In this document: positions 27,659-36,592 of the stretch, in pieces
Numbering within the stretch: the first letter of the stretch is position 1
Layout: each line of letters begins with the position of its first letter
Source: Planctomycetota bacterium
GTDB lineage: Bacteria > Planctomycetota > JAJSAM01 > JAJVHW01
DNA length: 64,000 nucleotides
Assembly (NCBI GenBank): GCA_021776825.1
Contig: JAJFFG010000025.1
Coordinates: 49,264 to 113,263 of the forward strand
Direction: 5' to 3'
Notes under the pieces: model-generated
What the model was told of the DNA's origin: nothing
Database searches by the model: none
The model's input: only the letters and a program-made list of their open reading frames with translations
Program-made: the position numbers and the translations under genes

Positions 27659-29395
27659 TTACCGGCCGCCGGAGGTGTAGACGTTGCGAGCGAACACGTC
27701 GAACGTGCCCGCGTTGACCACGTCGATCTTGTTGCCGGTGATCTTCGAGTCGGTGAGCAGTGTCGACGTGCCCATGTTGGTGACGCCGACATCGCAGCCG
27801 TTCACCTGGCAGGAGTCGAGCTGGTTCCGCGTGCCGTCGAAGATCATGACACCCTCGGACTCCGCGCCGCGGACGTCGTTGCCCGACAGCGTGTTGTACG
27901 AGCCGTCGAGGTAGAGGCCGCAGCCGCCGCCTCCGCGCACCACGTTCTCGTTGGCCACGTTGTGGTCGCCGATCACGCAGAGACCGTCACGATCGATGCC
28001 GTTCGTCACGTTGCCATCGACGCGGTTGCCGTCACCCTCGACATGGAGGCCGAAGCCAGCCTGGCGGGTGACGTGGTTCCAGCAGACCTCGTTCGTGTCG
28101 CCGATGACCGAGATGCCGACGGTGGAGTCCGCGCGGCCGCTCGTGTCGTTGTTCATCACGTCGACGCCGTCGCCCTGCACGTCGATCCCGACGTTCGCGC
28201 GGTTGACGATATCGTTGTTCTCCACAGTGCCACCGTCGACCGCGTCACGGACGACGATGCCGGGACAACCGTCGAAGCCGATGATGCGTCCGGCCGGCGC
28301 GGGGCCGTCCTTGCCGGCGAGGACACCGACGCCGACGTCGAAGTCGTTGCCGGAGATGTCGAAGCCGCTGCCCTCGACCGCAGCGCCGAGCGCTGCGCGG
28401 GCCTGGTTGTCGGTGATCGTGGCGCCGTCGCCGTAGACGAACAGGCCTTCACCCTCGGAGCGGCCGATGACGTTCTCGGTGACGAGCGCATCGTCGCCGG
28501 TGACGACGACCACGCGACCGCCGGCGGCAGCCGAACGGTTGCGGCGCACCTGGGCCTCGTTGCCCTCGATGTTCGTCGTCCCGATGATCGCGCCGCGCGA
28601 GCGGTTGCCCGCGACCAGCGCGCGCTCGCCCCGGACGTTGATGTCGAGGGGGTTCGCGCGGGCCCGGTTGGCTGTGATCACGGCGTCGTCGCCGATCGTC
28701 TCGATGCCGAGCTCGGTCGACGTCGTGCGGTTGCGGTCGATCTCGGCGTTGTCGCCGGTGACGTGCAGCGCGGTGCCGGTCGTGATGTTGATCTTGTTCC
28801 CGGACAGGGTGGCGTCGTCGCCCTGGACGTCGATGCCATCGTGGATGCCCGAGAGGCGGTTGCGCTCGACGGTCGCGTCGTCGCCGACGACGCCGATGGC
28901 CGTCTCGCCGACGATCTGGCGAACCTGGAGGCGCCGCACCGTCGCGCGGTCGCCCTGGATCAGCACCGCGTGCTCGGCGTCTCCGGCGCCCATGCCGACG
29001 ATCCTCATCCGCTCGACGAGCGCGTCGTCACCGACGATGTTCACGTGGCGGGCGTTCTCGGTCGTGACGTTGCGGATCACGGCGTGGTCGCCATGGATCG
29101 ACAGCCCGCCGTGCGAGATGCGGAGGCCCTCGACGGTGACGTTGTCACCGACGAGTGTGACCCGGCCGGTGAGCATGCCGCCCTTGCCGACCAGCGTGAG
29201 GTCGTCGACCTCGGCATAGATCGGCTCACTCCAGGAGCCCTTGAGCACCACGACCCGATCGCCCGGCTCCGCCGCGAGCACCGCAGAGCGGAGATCGTCG
29301 AAGTCGTTCGGGACGCGGAGGTCGCTCGCCATGGCCGTTGAGCTGGCGAGCAGCGTCGCCACCACGGTCAGCGCGAGTTTCGAGTTCGATCGCAT
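27659..29395 (-). CDS. Secreted right-handed parallel beta-helix protein
   Basis: 578 residues with a signal peptide (residues 1-23, ending TAMAS). The rest is a long series of roughly 20-24 residue coils with the recurring turn G-D-(D/N)-A-x-(V/I), for example VVGDDATVERNRLSG, VQGDDATLSGNKINI, VTGDNAEIDRNRTTS and VEGDGNRVDGNV. This is a classic pectin-lyase-like beta-helix (right-handed repeat, NosD/PbH1 type). No lyase or hydrolase catalytic cluster can be picked out, so a carbohydrate-binding or structural role is as likely as an enzymatic one. GGGAGAGA precedes the ATG. The gene ends about 50 bases from the inverted repeat array. Confidence 0.85.
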   Translation of the reverse strand: MRSNSKLALTVVATLLASSTAMASDLRVPNDFDDLRSAVLAAEPGDRVVVLKGSWSEPIYAEVDDLTLVGKGGMLTGRVTLVGDNVTVEGLRISHGGLSIHGDHAVIRNVTTENARHVNIVGDDALVERMRIVGMGAGDAEHAVLIQGDRATVRRLQVRQIVGETAIGVVGDDATVERNRLSGIHDGIDVQGDDATLSGNKINITTGTALHVTGDNAEIDRNRTTSTELGIETIGDDAVITANRARANPLDINVRGERALVAGNRSRGAIIGTTNIEGNEAQVRRNRSAAAGGRVVVVTGDDALVTENVIGRSEGEGLFVYGDGATITDNQARAALGAAVEGSGFDISGNDFDVGVGVLAGKDGPAPAGRIIGFDGCPGIVVRDAVDGGTVENNDIVNRANVGIDVQGDGVDVMNNDTSGRADSTVGISVIGDTNEVCWNHVTRQAGFGLHVEGDGNRVDGNVTNGIDRDGLCVIGDHNVANENVVRGGGGCGLYLDGSYNTLSGNDVRGAESEGVMIFDGTRNQLDSCQVNGCDVGVTNMGTSTLLTDSKITGNKIDVVNAGTFDVFARNVYTSGGR

Positions 29396-29499
29396 CAGTC
29401 TCTCCCGCTTGAGCCGGCTCCCCAGCCGTGCTCACCGTCCCCTGGGTCACCCCATCCTACGCGGATGCCGCGAGCCGTCGAGGGGTAGGAATCTGCCGA

Positions 29500-29567
29500 A
29501 GAGGCTGTTCCCGAATTCCCCGCGGCCTCGATCGTTCGAGGCCGCAGCGAATTCTGAAACAGCCTCT
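29500..29567. repeat. 68-bp MITE-like inverted repeat with inner palindrome
   Basis: AGAGGCTGTT (29500-29509) pairs with AACAGCCTCT (29558-29567), GAATTC (29513-29518) with GAATTC (29549-29554), and GCGGCCTCGA (29522-29531) with TCGAGGCCGC (29536-29545). Read from each end the first 19 bases agree at 16 positions. It sits just behind the M28 peptidase stop on the minus strand and could also act as a terminator, though it has no T tract. Confidence 0.7.
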
Positions 29568-29573
29568 GAGACC

Positions 29574-31094
29574 TCAGTCCCCGAGACGGTCGGGCATGTC
29601 GGCGAGCACGAAGGCCGTCGCGGCGAGCACGGCTTCCACGTGCAGCAGGTCGTCGCGATCCACTTTGTCGAACGTGTCGGCGTGCGTGTGATGGATGTCG
29701 AAGTAGCGGCTGCCCTCGACGTCGAGCCCGAGCATCGGCACTCCGAAGGCCGCCATCGCGCCGATGTCCGCCCCGCCACCGCCGTCGCGCAGGCGACCGG
29801 CGCCGATGGTGTCGAAGAGGGTCATCAGGTCGGCGAGACGCGCGTTGATCCGCTCGCCGCGCTCGTCCTTCGCGGCGGCTCGCGTGTAGCCCAACGGGCG
29901 GTACGCGCCGGAGTCAGCCTCGATCGCGGCCGCGTACATCGGGATCTCCTTGCCCTTCGCGTTGATGTACTCACGCGAGCCTCGCAGCCCGTTCTCCTCG
30001 TTCGTCCAGAGCACCGCTCGGATCGTCCTGCGTGGTCGGAGACCCATGGACTTCAGGAGTCGCAGGGCGTCCATCACGGCCATGCAGTTCGCGCCGTCGT
30101 CGTGGGCGCCGTGGCCGACGTCCCAGGAGTCGAGGTGTCCGGAGATCAGCACGATCTCGTCCGGGAGCTCGCTCCCGATGATGTCGCCGATGACGTTCGC
30201 CGACGGTGCGTCGTCCTCGAAGTGCGCCTCCATGTTCAGCCGCACGCGCACGGTCTGGCCCGCGTCGAGGAGACGATGCAGCATCTCGGCGTCCTCGGTG
30301 CTGACGGCAGCAGCCGGGATGCGCGGCTTGGCGGTGTCGTAGCGCAGCATGCCCGTGTGGGGCGTCTGTAGGCTCGTGGCGGTGACGGAACGGACGAGGA
30401 CAGCGACGGCGCCCTGCGCCGCGGCGTTGCTCGCCCCCGAGGTCCGGTAGCGCACCGTCTGGCCGTAGCCCGAACCGGCCACGGGGTCGTACGTGGGCAT
30501 CGGGTGGTCGTAGAGCACGATCTTGCCCGCGACGGCATCGCCCAGGGCTTTCAGCTCGTCGAAGTCGCGCACGACCACGACGTCCGCCTCGATGCCGCCA
30601 CTCGGTGTCCCGATCGAGTTGCCGAGGCCGAGCATCTTCAGCGGGACGCGCCGCGGAACGACCATCGTCGCGTCCTCATTCCCGCGGACCCACGCCGGGA
30701 CCATCACGGGCATCAGCTCGACGCGATCGACGCCGTCGTCGCGCATCGTCCCGGAGGTCCAGGCCACCGCGTTCGCGAGGCCCTGGGAGCCTGACAGGCG
30801 TGGTCCGATGACGTCGCAGAGATGGCGCAGCCGCTCGTGGGCCTGCCCGTTCGTGAGCGCCTCGTGGAGGATCCGGTTGACCGTCTCCCGGTACGCGTCC
30901 GCGATCGGCGTCGCCCGTCGGGACGCTGCGTCTTCCACGATCACGTCGAGCTCTGCGCCGACGTCCGAGACGAGCGTTGTGCCAATCTCGACCGGCGGGA
31001 AGAACTGAAGGCTCGCGTCTGGCTCCGGTGCCTCGCTCGACGTGCAGGCGGCCACGCCGAGTACGGCGACGATCACGGTCAGGCGATGCGGCAT
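29574..31094 (-). CDS. M28-family metallopeptidase lipoprotein (carboxypeptidase Q-like)
   Basis: 506 residues. A lipoprotein signal ends in AVLGVAAC with the Cys at residue 17. A PA-like insert (about residues 150-270) lies inside the peptidase, as in carboxypeptidase Q. The zinc ligands are visible: His and Asp in ISGHLDSWDVGHGAHDDG, the catalytic and binding Glu pair in WTNEENGLRGSREY, the Asp in EADSGAY, and the last His in IHHTHADTFDKVD. Expected activity is removal of amino acids from peptides at the cell surface. All ligands are present, so it should be active. It lies on the same strand as the coiled-coil gene upstream with a 69-base gap. Confidence 0.92.
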   Translation of the reverse strand: MPHRLTVIVAVLGVAACTSSEAPEPDASLQFFPPVEIGTTLVSDVGAELDVIVEDAASRRATPIADAYRETVNRILHEALTNGQAHERLRHLCDVIGPRLSGSQGLANAVAWTSGTMRDDGVDRVELMPVMVPAWVRGNEDATMVVPRRVPLKMLGLGNSIGTPSGGIEADVVVVRDFDELKALGDAVAGKIVLYDHPMPTYDPVAGSGYGQTVRYRTSGASNAAAQGAVAVLVRSVTATSLQTPHTGMLRYDTAKPRIPAAAVSTEDAEMLHRLLDAGQTVRVRLNMEAHFEDDAPSANVIGDIIGSELPDEIVLISGHLDSWDVGHGAHDDGANCMAVMDALRLLKSMGLRPRRTIRAVLWTNEENGLRGSREYINAKGKEIPMYAAAIEADSGAYRPLGYTRAAAKDERGERINARLADLMTLFDTIGAGRLRDGGGGADIGAMAAFGVPMLGLDVEGSRYFDIHHTHADTFDKVDRDDLLHVEAVLAATAFVLADMPDRLGD

Positions 31095-31163
31095 GCGATC
31101 CTCCCGCGGGGAGGATACGGGTAGGGCGCATCAGTCACGAGCGTGGCGCCGAAGCCGGCCGGA

Positions 31164-32099
31164 CTATCTCAACCGTGCGGGGACCCGGTCGCGCTGGTCG
31201 TCGCGCAGGATCTCGTTGCGAAGTCGATCCCACGCCTCGCGGTTCGCCGTGTTCACCGACGTGCGGAGGGTCGTGCGCGTCGATCCGTCCAACTCCTCCG
31301 TCTTCAGCCGGACGTCGGTGTCGACCAGCCGGTCGATGTGGCTCGAGAGCAGGGACTCGATCTGATCGCGTTGGCGTCCGTCGACGCCCGCCTTGCTGGC
31401 GATGTCGGCGATGAACGGACGCGCGAAGCGGTCGATCTCGAGCTTGCGGTACTCGCGATGACGCGCGGAGCCGAGGATGTCGCGGAACGCGCGCTCCTTC
31501 TCCCGATCGAGCGATTCGAGCTCCTCGCGTTTCGCCCCGTTGGCCTGCGCGGCGAGGCGCGCGTCGATCGAGGTCTCGGCGGCGCTCTTGAACGACGTCA
31601 ACTGCGCCTCGGTCAGCTGGAGCGGATCGGCGTAGTCGCGCAGCCGCTTGTCGACCTCGGTGAGGTACCGCTTCCGATCGTCGCCGCGCTTCTTCTCCGC
31701 TCCGACCTCGCGGTTCTGACGCTGGATCTCGCCGATCGCCGAGCGAACGGCGTCGACGAACCCCGGCACGGGATCGCCCGACGTGTCGAACCAGGGCGCC
31801 GCGACCGAGTCGCCGCCGCCGCGGAACGGCTGGACCGCGGGCTCAGAACCGTCCGGCTGTGGCGCGGCGCGGCGCGCGCCTCGCGTACCGACCCGTCGCT
31901 CGACCTGCTCGACGCGCCGCGCCAGAGCCGCAATCTCTGCTGGTGGAGTGGGGCCCGCGAGGTCGTCTGCCGTGCCCTCGATCCCGTCGGCGCCGGCCGT
32001 CGAGGCGGGCGGGGGCGTCGCCGACGTCAGCCACGATCCGACAGCCCCGCCGATCACGGCTGAGACGACGACGAGGACGGCGGTGCGGGTGGCGCTCAT
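31164..32099 (-). CDS. Membrane-anchored coiled-coil protein of unknown function
   Basis: 311 residues from the ATG at 32099; the longer frame to 32174 lies over the redoxin gene. One transmembrane segment opens the protein (AVLVVVSAVIGGAVGSWL). A Pro-rich linker and a short helix (EIAALARRVEQVERRV) follow, then about 170 residues of charged helix (QNREVGAEKKRGDDRKRYL, KREELESLDREKERAFRDIL). It starts seven bases behind the redoxin stop and is probably the third gene of the zinc-ribbon/redoxin operon. The helical part resembles Spy/CpxP-like or RseB-type periplasmic helical proteins only in general layout; I do not assign a function. Confidence 0.75.
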   Translation of the reverse strand: MSATRTAVLVVVSAVIGGAVGSWLTSATPPPASTAGADGIEGTADDLAGPTPPAEIAALARRVEQVERRVGTRGARRAAPQPDGSEPAVQPFRGGGDSVAAPWFDTSGDPVPGFVDAVRSAIGEIQRQNREVGAEKKRGDDRKRYLTEVDKRLRDYADPLQLTEAQLTSFKSAAETSIDARLAAQANGAKREELESLDREKERAFRDILGSARHREYRKLEIDRFARPFIADIASKAGVDGRQRDQIESLLSSHIDRLVDTDVRLKTEELDGSTRTTLRTSVNTANREAWDRLRNEILRDDQRDRVPARLR

Positions 32100-32106
32100 C
32101 GCCGGA

Positions 32107-32886
32107 TCAGGGGAGCGCCCGCAGGTGCTCGAGAAGCTCGTCCGGGTCCGCGCGGTCCCGCACGTCGGACGCAACGTGGAACCACGAGACGCGTCCTTTG
32201 GCGTCGATCACGATGGCGGCAGGAGCTGGAACGATGCCCTTCTCCGGATCCTCGAACGTCAGCCCGAGCTGACGCGCGACGGCACCACCGTCGTCGTGGG
32301 CGAGCTCGAACGAGAAGCCGCGCGCTGCGGCGAACAGCGCGACCGCGTCCGGCGCGTCGACGCTCACGGCGATGACGCGTGCGAGCGCTGCGAGCTCGTC
32401 CTCGTACTCGACGAGTCGGGCGAGCTCCGACTGGCAGAACGGGCACCAGCCTCCGCGATGGAACAGGAGCAGTGTCGGGCGACCGCGGAGCGCTGCTGCG
32501 CTGACATCCTTGCCTTCGCGCGTCCGCAGCGGCTGCGTGAACTCTGGCAGGTCATCGCCTGGGTTCAACGCGAAGGTGACCGGCGGCAGCATGACGAGAA
32601 TGTTGGTGGAGACCCACGCGAGCCCGATCAGCAGCACGTTCAGCGTAAGCGCGACGATCGGGCCCTTGGCACTGGTGGAGGAACTGGCATCGGGGGAGGA
32701 TCCCTCGGCCTTCCGGGCGCGCAGGGCGAGCACCGCGCCGACGGCGCCGGCCAGCCCGATGCCGTACACGAGCCACGTGAGCTCGAGCTCGAGCAGCAGC
32801 GCCTCGACGGTCATGTGGGCGCCGAGGAGCGGGAAGCCCGTGCCGAATGCCACGAGGGCGACGACCAGCCAGACGCGGGAGATCAT
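32107..32886 (-). CDS. Membrane-bound AhpC/TSA-type redoxin
   Basis: 259 residues. The start is the ATG at 32886, which overlaps the stop of the gene upstream (ATGA). Three hydrophobic segments occupy residues about 5-100 (VWLVVALVAFGTGFPLLGA; LVYGIGLAGAVGAVLAL; ALTLNVLLIGLAWVSTNIL). The rest is a peroxiredoxin-like domain with the redox motif HRGGWCPFCQSEL (Cys148 and Cys151), DAPDAV and ends with VIDAKGRVSWFH. The WCPFC form marks the AhpC/TSA-like subgroup that probably reduces peroxides or disulfides. Topology puts the domain outside or inside depending on the odd number of segments, so location is unclear. Unlike the selenoprotein at 11.5 kb it uses cysteine. Confidence 0.87.
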   Translation of the reverse strand: MISRVWLVVALVAFGTGFPLLGAHMTVEALLLELELTWLVYGIGLAGAVGAVLALRARKAEGSSPDASSSTSAKGPIVALTLNVLLIGLAWVSTNILVMLPPVTFALNPGDDLPEFTQPLRTREGKDVSAAALRGRPTLLLFHRGGWCPFCQSELARLVEYEDELAALARVIAVSVDAPDAVALFAAARGFSFELAHDDGGAVARQLGLTFEDPEKGIVPAPAAIVIDAKGRVSWFHVASDVRDRADPDELLEHLRALP

Positions 32887-35090
32887 CGGGGCGTGCCGAG
32901 ACCGAGGATCCGGAACAGACGGGCTCGCTTCGCCGTCCAGCCCGGCTTCTTGTGCGTCTCGATCAGCCTCTGCGTCCACGCCTGCCAGTCGGCTTCGAAC
33001 TCACGGAACGCGGCAGGACTCTGGAGACCCAACGCGATCCGCAGCTCCTTCTCATGGGGCGTGTACGGCTCGCTGGCGCCGGTCTTCTCGTTCTTCACGT
33101 AGCGCACGACGAACTCATCCTTCAGGTAACGCAGGTACCGGTCGCGCCATTCCGGCACGCCGTTTTTCTTCGCGTTCCAGAGGTAGTACACGAGGCTCCA
33201 AGTCCGCGCGTAGTAGTCGTTCGCCATCACGTTGACGACCAGCTCGCGCTTCGCGAGCAGCTCTTGTGACGGCTTGCTGCCGACGGGAATGCGCGGTCCG
33301 CGCTTCGCCCCAGCGGTCGAGAGATCGCCGCCGCGATCGAGGGAGAGGATCTCCTCGAGCGACCACGGCGCCCAGCGGAGCTTCGGCAGCGCCTGGTCCA
33401 TGATCCACAGCCGTTCCAGGTCATCCAGGTCGGGCTGCATCCAGACGTAGCGGTCCCCGTCGAGTCGGAACGACGAGAAGAACTGCGCGAAGCCCTGCGT
33501 GCTCCACAGGGGGCGGTGGTTGCAGTCGGCCCACGGGATGGTCCGGCCCAGCGCCTTCGACGTGAGTTCCTTCGTGTACGCATGCACGAGCTGGTGGACG
33601 GCCTGGTGGCACTGCGATCGATACGTGTCGGCGCCCTTGCGTCCCTCGCCATCGTGCGTGAACACGAAGCGCGGCTCGTCGGCGTAGTAGTACGCACGGA
33701 CGCCGTCGAGCCAGGAGATGTACGGCAGCGAGAGGTCGTTGTAGCGGTCGTAGTCGGCCTCGCGGCTGAACACGTTCACCTTGAGGATCGACTCCACAGT
33801 CGTCGACTCGCGTGTGTGGCGCGTGAGAGTGAGGTGTCCGCCGAGCGCGTCGTGGAAGCCGGTGTAGAACGAGTCGAAGAGCAGGACGTTCTCGTCCAGG
33901 ATGCGCTGCGCGCGCTCGGTCTCCGCGGCGTCGATCGCGTCGATGCTCTGTCCGGGAGAGGTCCCGACCTGGACGAAGATCACGTACGGCGGGCTGCCCG
34001 CGTGGATCGCGGGATACTCCCGCATCACCTCGATCGTGCGCTGGTACGCAGCCCAGCGGGCCACCGCGTACTCGAATGGGTGCGCGAGGCGGATCTCGTC
34101 GGCGCGGATCTGCTTCTCGAGCTCCTCGACCTCGGCGCGAATCTCGCCGGCGACCCACCAAGGGCCCTTGCTCGGCCCGTGCTCCTCGCGCAGCCGTTCG
34201 AGACGCAGGACAGGGGCCGTCTGCACCTCGTCGGCGATCGGGCACTCCTCGGCGAGGAGGTCGATCCGCTTGGAGGCGTTCAGGTCGCCGCGATCCTCGT
34301 GCGCCCACGCGGCGTTCGGGTGTTGATCGAGGACCCAGCCGAGGACCTTCTCGCGCGCCTCGGTCTCGCCGCGCTGACCGAAGAAGCCCGCCAGCCACTC
34401 GAGCTGCGCGCTGTTCTCGCGGTCGACGTCGTTCAGCCACTTCAGACGCAGCGCCGTTCGCTCGACCTCGGGCAGCGCGCGCCACACCGCCGGGTCCTGG
34501 TTCGGGTCGCCCATTTGCTGGGACGTCCGTCCGGGATCGATGGCGGCCGGCCGGTCCCTGCCGCGGGCCGTGTCCGACGAGTCGTTCGAGCGCATCGCGC
34601 GAAAGAACATGCCGGTGCCGACGAACGCGATCACGCCGACGATCCCACCGAGGACCGCGTTCGGCTTGCTCTTGCGCTCGCGCCGGCCCGAGCGACCGTC
34701 GCTGCGGCGTCCTCCACGACTTCCGCCGTCGCGCCCTCGGTCTCGGCCGCCGCGTGACGCCTGTCCACGTCCGCCGCGCTCGCGGGCCGGAGGCGGTCGC
34801 GACGACGCGCCCCGCGTCGCGGGTCGTGACGCGGCGGGGGTCCGCGGCGGCGGCTGGGCCGGTGCCTGAGCTGGCGGACGCGCCGCCGGCGTGGGATCGG
34901 GTTGGCTGCGGAACGCCTTCGGCGGCCCCGATTCCTGGATCGGCAGTGGACCGGCAGGAGCGTTCGGGCGCTCGACGACCGATGGCACGATGACGACCTC
35001 GCCGCAGACCGAGCAGGCGAACTGCTGGAACTGAGCGACCGACTGCAACGGGAACGCGCTCCCGCAGCCTGGACATCGAATGCTCTTCAC
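32883..35090 (-). CDS. Zinc-ribbon membrane protein with degenerate DUF1570-like peptidase domain
   Basis: 735 residues. N-terminal zinc ribbon with Cys6/Cys9 and Cys26/Cys29, then a Pro/Gly/Arg-rich disordered linker (about residues 40-140), a transmembrane segment at about 144-165 (AVLGGIVGVIAFVGTGMFF), and a large extracytoplasmic region. Residues about 360-700 resemble DUF1570 gluzincins (VIFVQVG, VRAYYYADEPRFV, HQAVHQLVHAYTKEL, WSTQGFAQFFSSF). At the metal site the usual HExxH is HQLVH (residues 499-503), with Gln in place of the catalytic Glu, and the downstream E-G ligand appears as QGFAQ, so it is probably inactive as a peptidase. It leads a coupled operon with the redoxin. Confidence 0.78.
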   Translation of the reverse strand: MKSIRCPGCGSAFPLQSVAQFQQFACSVCGEVVIVPSVVERPNAPAGPLPIQESGPPKAFRSQPDPTPAARPPAQAPAQPPPRTPAASRPATRGASSRPPPARERGGRGQASRGGRDRGRDGGSRGGRRSDGRSGRRERKSKPNAVLGGIVGVIAFVGTGMFFRAMRSNDSSDTARGRDRPAAIDPGRTSQQMGDPNQDPAVWRALPEVERTALRLKWLNDVDRENSAQLEWLAGFFGQRGETEAREKVLGWVLDQHPNAAWAHEDRGDLNASKRIDLLAEECPIADEVQTAPVLRLERLREEHGPSKGPWWVAGEIRAEVEELEKQIRADEIRLAHPFEYAVARWAAYQRTIEVMREYPAIHAGSPPYVIFVQVGTSPGQSIDAIDAAETERAQRILDENVLLFDSFYTGFHDALGGHLTLTRHTRESTTVESILKVNVFSREADYDRYNDLSLPYISWLDGVRAYYYADEPRFVFTHDGEGRKGADTYRSQCHQAVHQLVHAYTKELTSKALGRTIPWADCNHRPLWSTQGFAQFFSSFRLDGDRYVWMQPDLDDLERLWIMDQALPKLRWAPWSLEEILSLDRGGDLSTAGAKRGPRIPVGSKPSQELLAKRELVVNVMANDYYARTWSLVYYLWNAKKNGVPEWRDRYLRYLKDEFVVRYVKNEKTGASEPYTPHEKELRIALGLQSPAAFREFEADWQAWTQRLIETHKKPGWTAKRARLFRILGLGTPR

Positions 35091-35165
35091 GCGAGCGCCT
35101 CCCCGTCCCGACAGCGTACGATTCCGCGGGCGCCGGGAGAAGACACGGTGCCGAAGGAGGACGCA

Positions 35166-35612
35166 ATGGGGCGATTTGAGGCGAGCACCGACGTGGCCGC
35201 GTCACCGGACTGCGTGTTCGAACTGGCCACAGACATCCCGAACTGCGTGCAGAACATCGAGCAGATCACCAAGGTTGAGATCCTGACGGACGGTCCGGTG
35301 GGGCTCGGGACACGCTGGTCCGAGACGCGCCTCATGGGGAAGCGCGAGGCCACCTGCGAGCTCGAGATCTCGGCGTGGGAGCCGCCGCGCATGTACGCCG
35401 TCCGCTCGGTCGCGGGCGGCATCCAGTGGGACACGGACGTGGTCATGGAAGCCACCGGCGCCGGTACTCGCTTCTCGATGAGCATGGACACGAAACCCGT
35501 CTCGTTCGGCGGCCGCCTCTCGTTGCCGCTGTTCAAACTGTTCATGCGGAAGATGATGACGGGTTGCCTGCAGAGCGACCTGGACCAGATCAAGGCGCTC
35601 GCCGAGCGCTAG
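35166..35612 (+). CDS. SRPBCC (START-like) family protein
   Basis: 148 residues, cytoplasmic. AAGGAGGA before the ATG at 35166 fixes the start; the long frame upstream is a shadow of the divergent gene. The pattern MGRFEASTDVAASPDCVFELATDIPN opens the helix-grip fold, ISAWEPPRMYAVRS forms the middle strands, and VVMEATGAGTRFSMSM with the C-terminal long helix (LPLFKLFMRKMMTG) completes it. These proteins bind hydrophobic ligands such as lipids or polyketides in a deep cavity; the ligand is not predictable. It is divergent from the zinc-ribbon gene, 75 bases between starts. Confidence 0.88.
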   Translation: MGRFEASTDVAASPDCVFELATDIPNCVQNIEQITKVEILTDGPVGLGTRWSETRLMGKREATCELEISAWEPPRMYAVRSVAGGIQWDTDVVMEATGAGTRFSMSMDTKPVSFGGRLSLPLFKLFMRKMMTGCLQSDLDQIKALAER

Positions 35613-35678
35613 CCGCCTGTCGGAGGTTCGGCGTCGCCGGGTGCCAGACCGTCGGCGCGACAGGCTGCTAGCCATCGC

Positions 35679-36473
35679 TCACGTGCGGACGACGGCGAGC
35701 GCGATGTTGTCCTGACCGCCGGGGTTGCCGTTGACGCCGCCGAGGGCCAGCTTCGTCAGCGCGTCGACGACCGGCCGCGGCGCGTGCCCTGCGGCGTTCA
35801 GCGTCGCCCCGAGCACGAACTCGGTGATCGACCGGTCGGGCTCGCGGTAGCAGCACTCGTCGATCCCGTCGGTGAACGCGAGCAGGAGATCGCCGGGCTT
35901 GGTCGAGAACTCGAACGTCGCCGCGCCGCGCGGGCGCAGGGTCTTCGGGGAGCTCGGGGAGACGAACCACTGCTTGCGCTCGTTCTTGCGGACCGGCGTC
36001 CCACCCGGTCGCGCGTGCACGAACGTCGAGTCGCCGTACGACGCGCCGAAGCACTGCTGGAACATGCGATTGTGGATCGCGATGAGGAGCGACGTCTCCG
36101 ACGGGCGGCGTTCGCGGCGGGGCGGACGCTTCGCGCGCGACAGCGCCGTGAGCAGTTCGTTGAGCTCGTCGGGGTTGCGCGGGATGTGGCGGAGCGCATC
36201 CTCGATCCGCAGGATCAGGTCCTCCGCGGAGCTCTTCCCGAAGTGCGCGTCGGCGACGCAGAGCACCGTGAGATCGCGCTCTTCGACGACCAGGAGCGCG
36301 TCCTCGTTGGGGTCCTTCTTGGCCTGTTCTGTCTGAAAGGCGACGTCCGAGCCGAGGCTCATCGCACAGCTGGTGTGCTCGCTCACATCGTGCGCCGACA
36401 CCACGCCGTACTCGACGTGATCTCGCCCAAGGAGCCGGAGTCGTTTCTGCGGTGAAGCGCTCACGGCGCACAC
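35679..36473 (-). CDS. PP2C-like protein phosphatase
   Basis: 264 residues from a GTG at 36473. The metal-dependent PPM/PP2C fold is recognised by NEDALLVVEERDLTVLCVADAHFGK, where Asp58 and Asp75 are metal ligands (DAHFG replaces the usual DGHGG), by DLLLAFTDGIDE, and by the C-terminal GGQDNIALAVV with the conserved Asp-Asn. It should remove phosphate from Ser/Thr residues of a protein partner in the cytoplasm. The variant glycine at the DGHGG motif makes it an atypical member. No kinase gene lies nearby. It is convergent with the SRPBCC gene and divergent from the secretin-domain gene. Confidence 0.82.
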   Translation of the reverse strand: MCAVSASPQKRLRLLGRDHVEYGVVSAHDVSEHTSCAMSLGSDVAFQTEQAKKDPNEDALLVVEERDLTVLCVADAHFGKSSAEDLILRIEDALRHIPRNPDELNELLTALSRAKRPPRRERRPSETSLLIAIHNRMFQQCFGASYGDSTFVHARPGGTPVRKNERKQWFVSPSSPKTLRPRGAATFEFSTKPGDLLLAFTDGIDECCYREPDRSITEFVLGATLNAAGHAPRPVVDALTKLALGGVNGNPGGQDNIALAVVRT

Positions 36474-36592
36474 GGTAGCGTCGCGGCCCGGAGATGCGAC
36501 GATCCGCCCCCCGTGACGCGATCGAGACGCGCCGGTGAGTTTGGGATGACCCGTGGGATCGAGGCTCGACGCGGATCGAGAAGGAGTCTCAG

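Noticed and set aside
27115..27792. Open frame of 225 codons through the repeat array
   Set aside because: It translates family B repeat units, changes frame between copies elsewhere and has no ribosome site; the repetitive residues come from the DNA repeat.
27632..29341. Open frame of 569 codons on the plus strand with regular Val-Asp repeats
   Set aside because: It mirrors the repetitive coding of the beta-helix gene; the minus-strand protein has the signal peptide and the real repeat motif.
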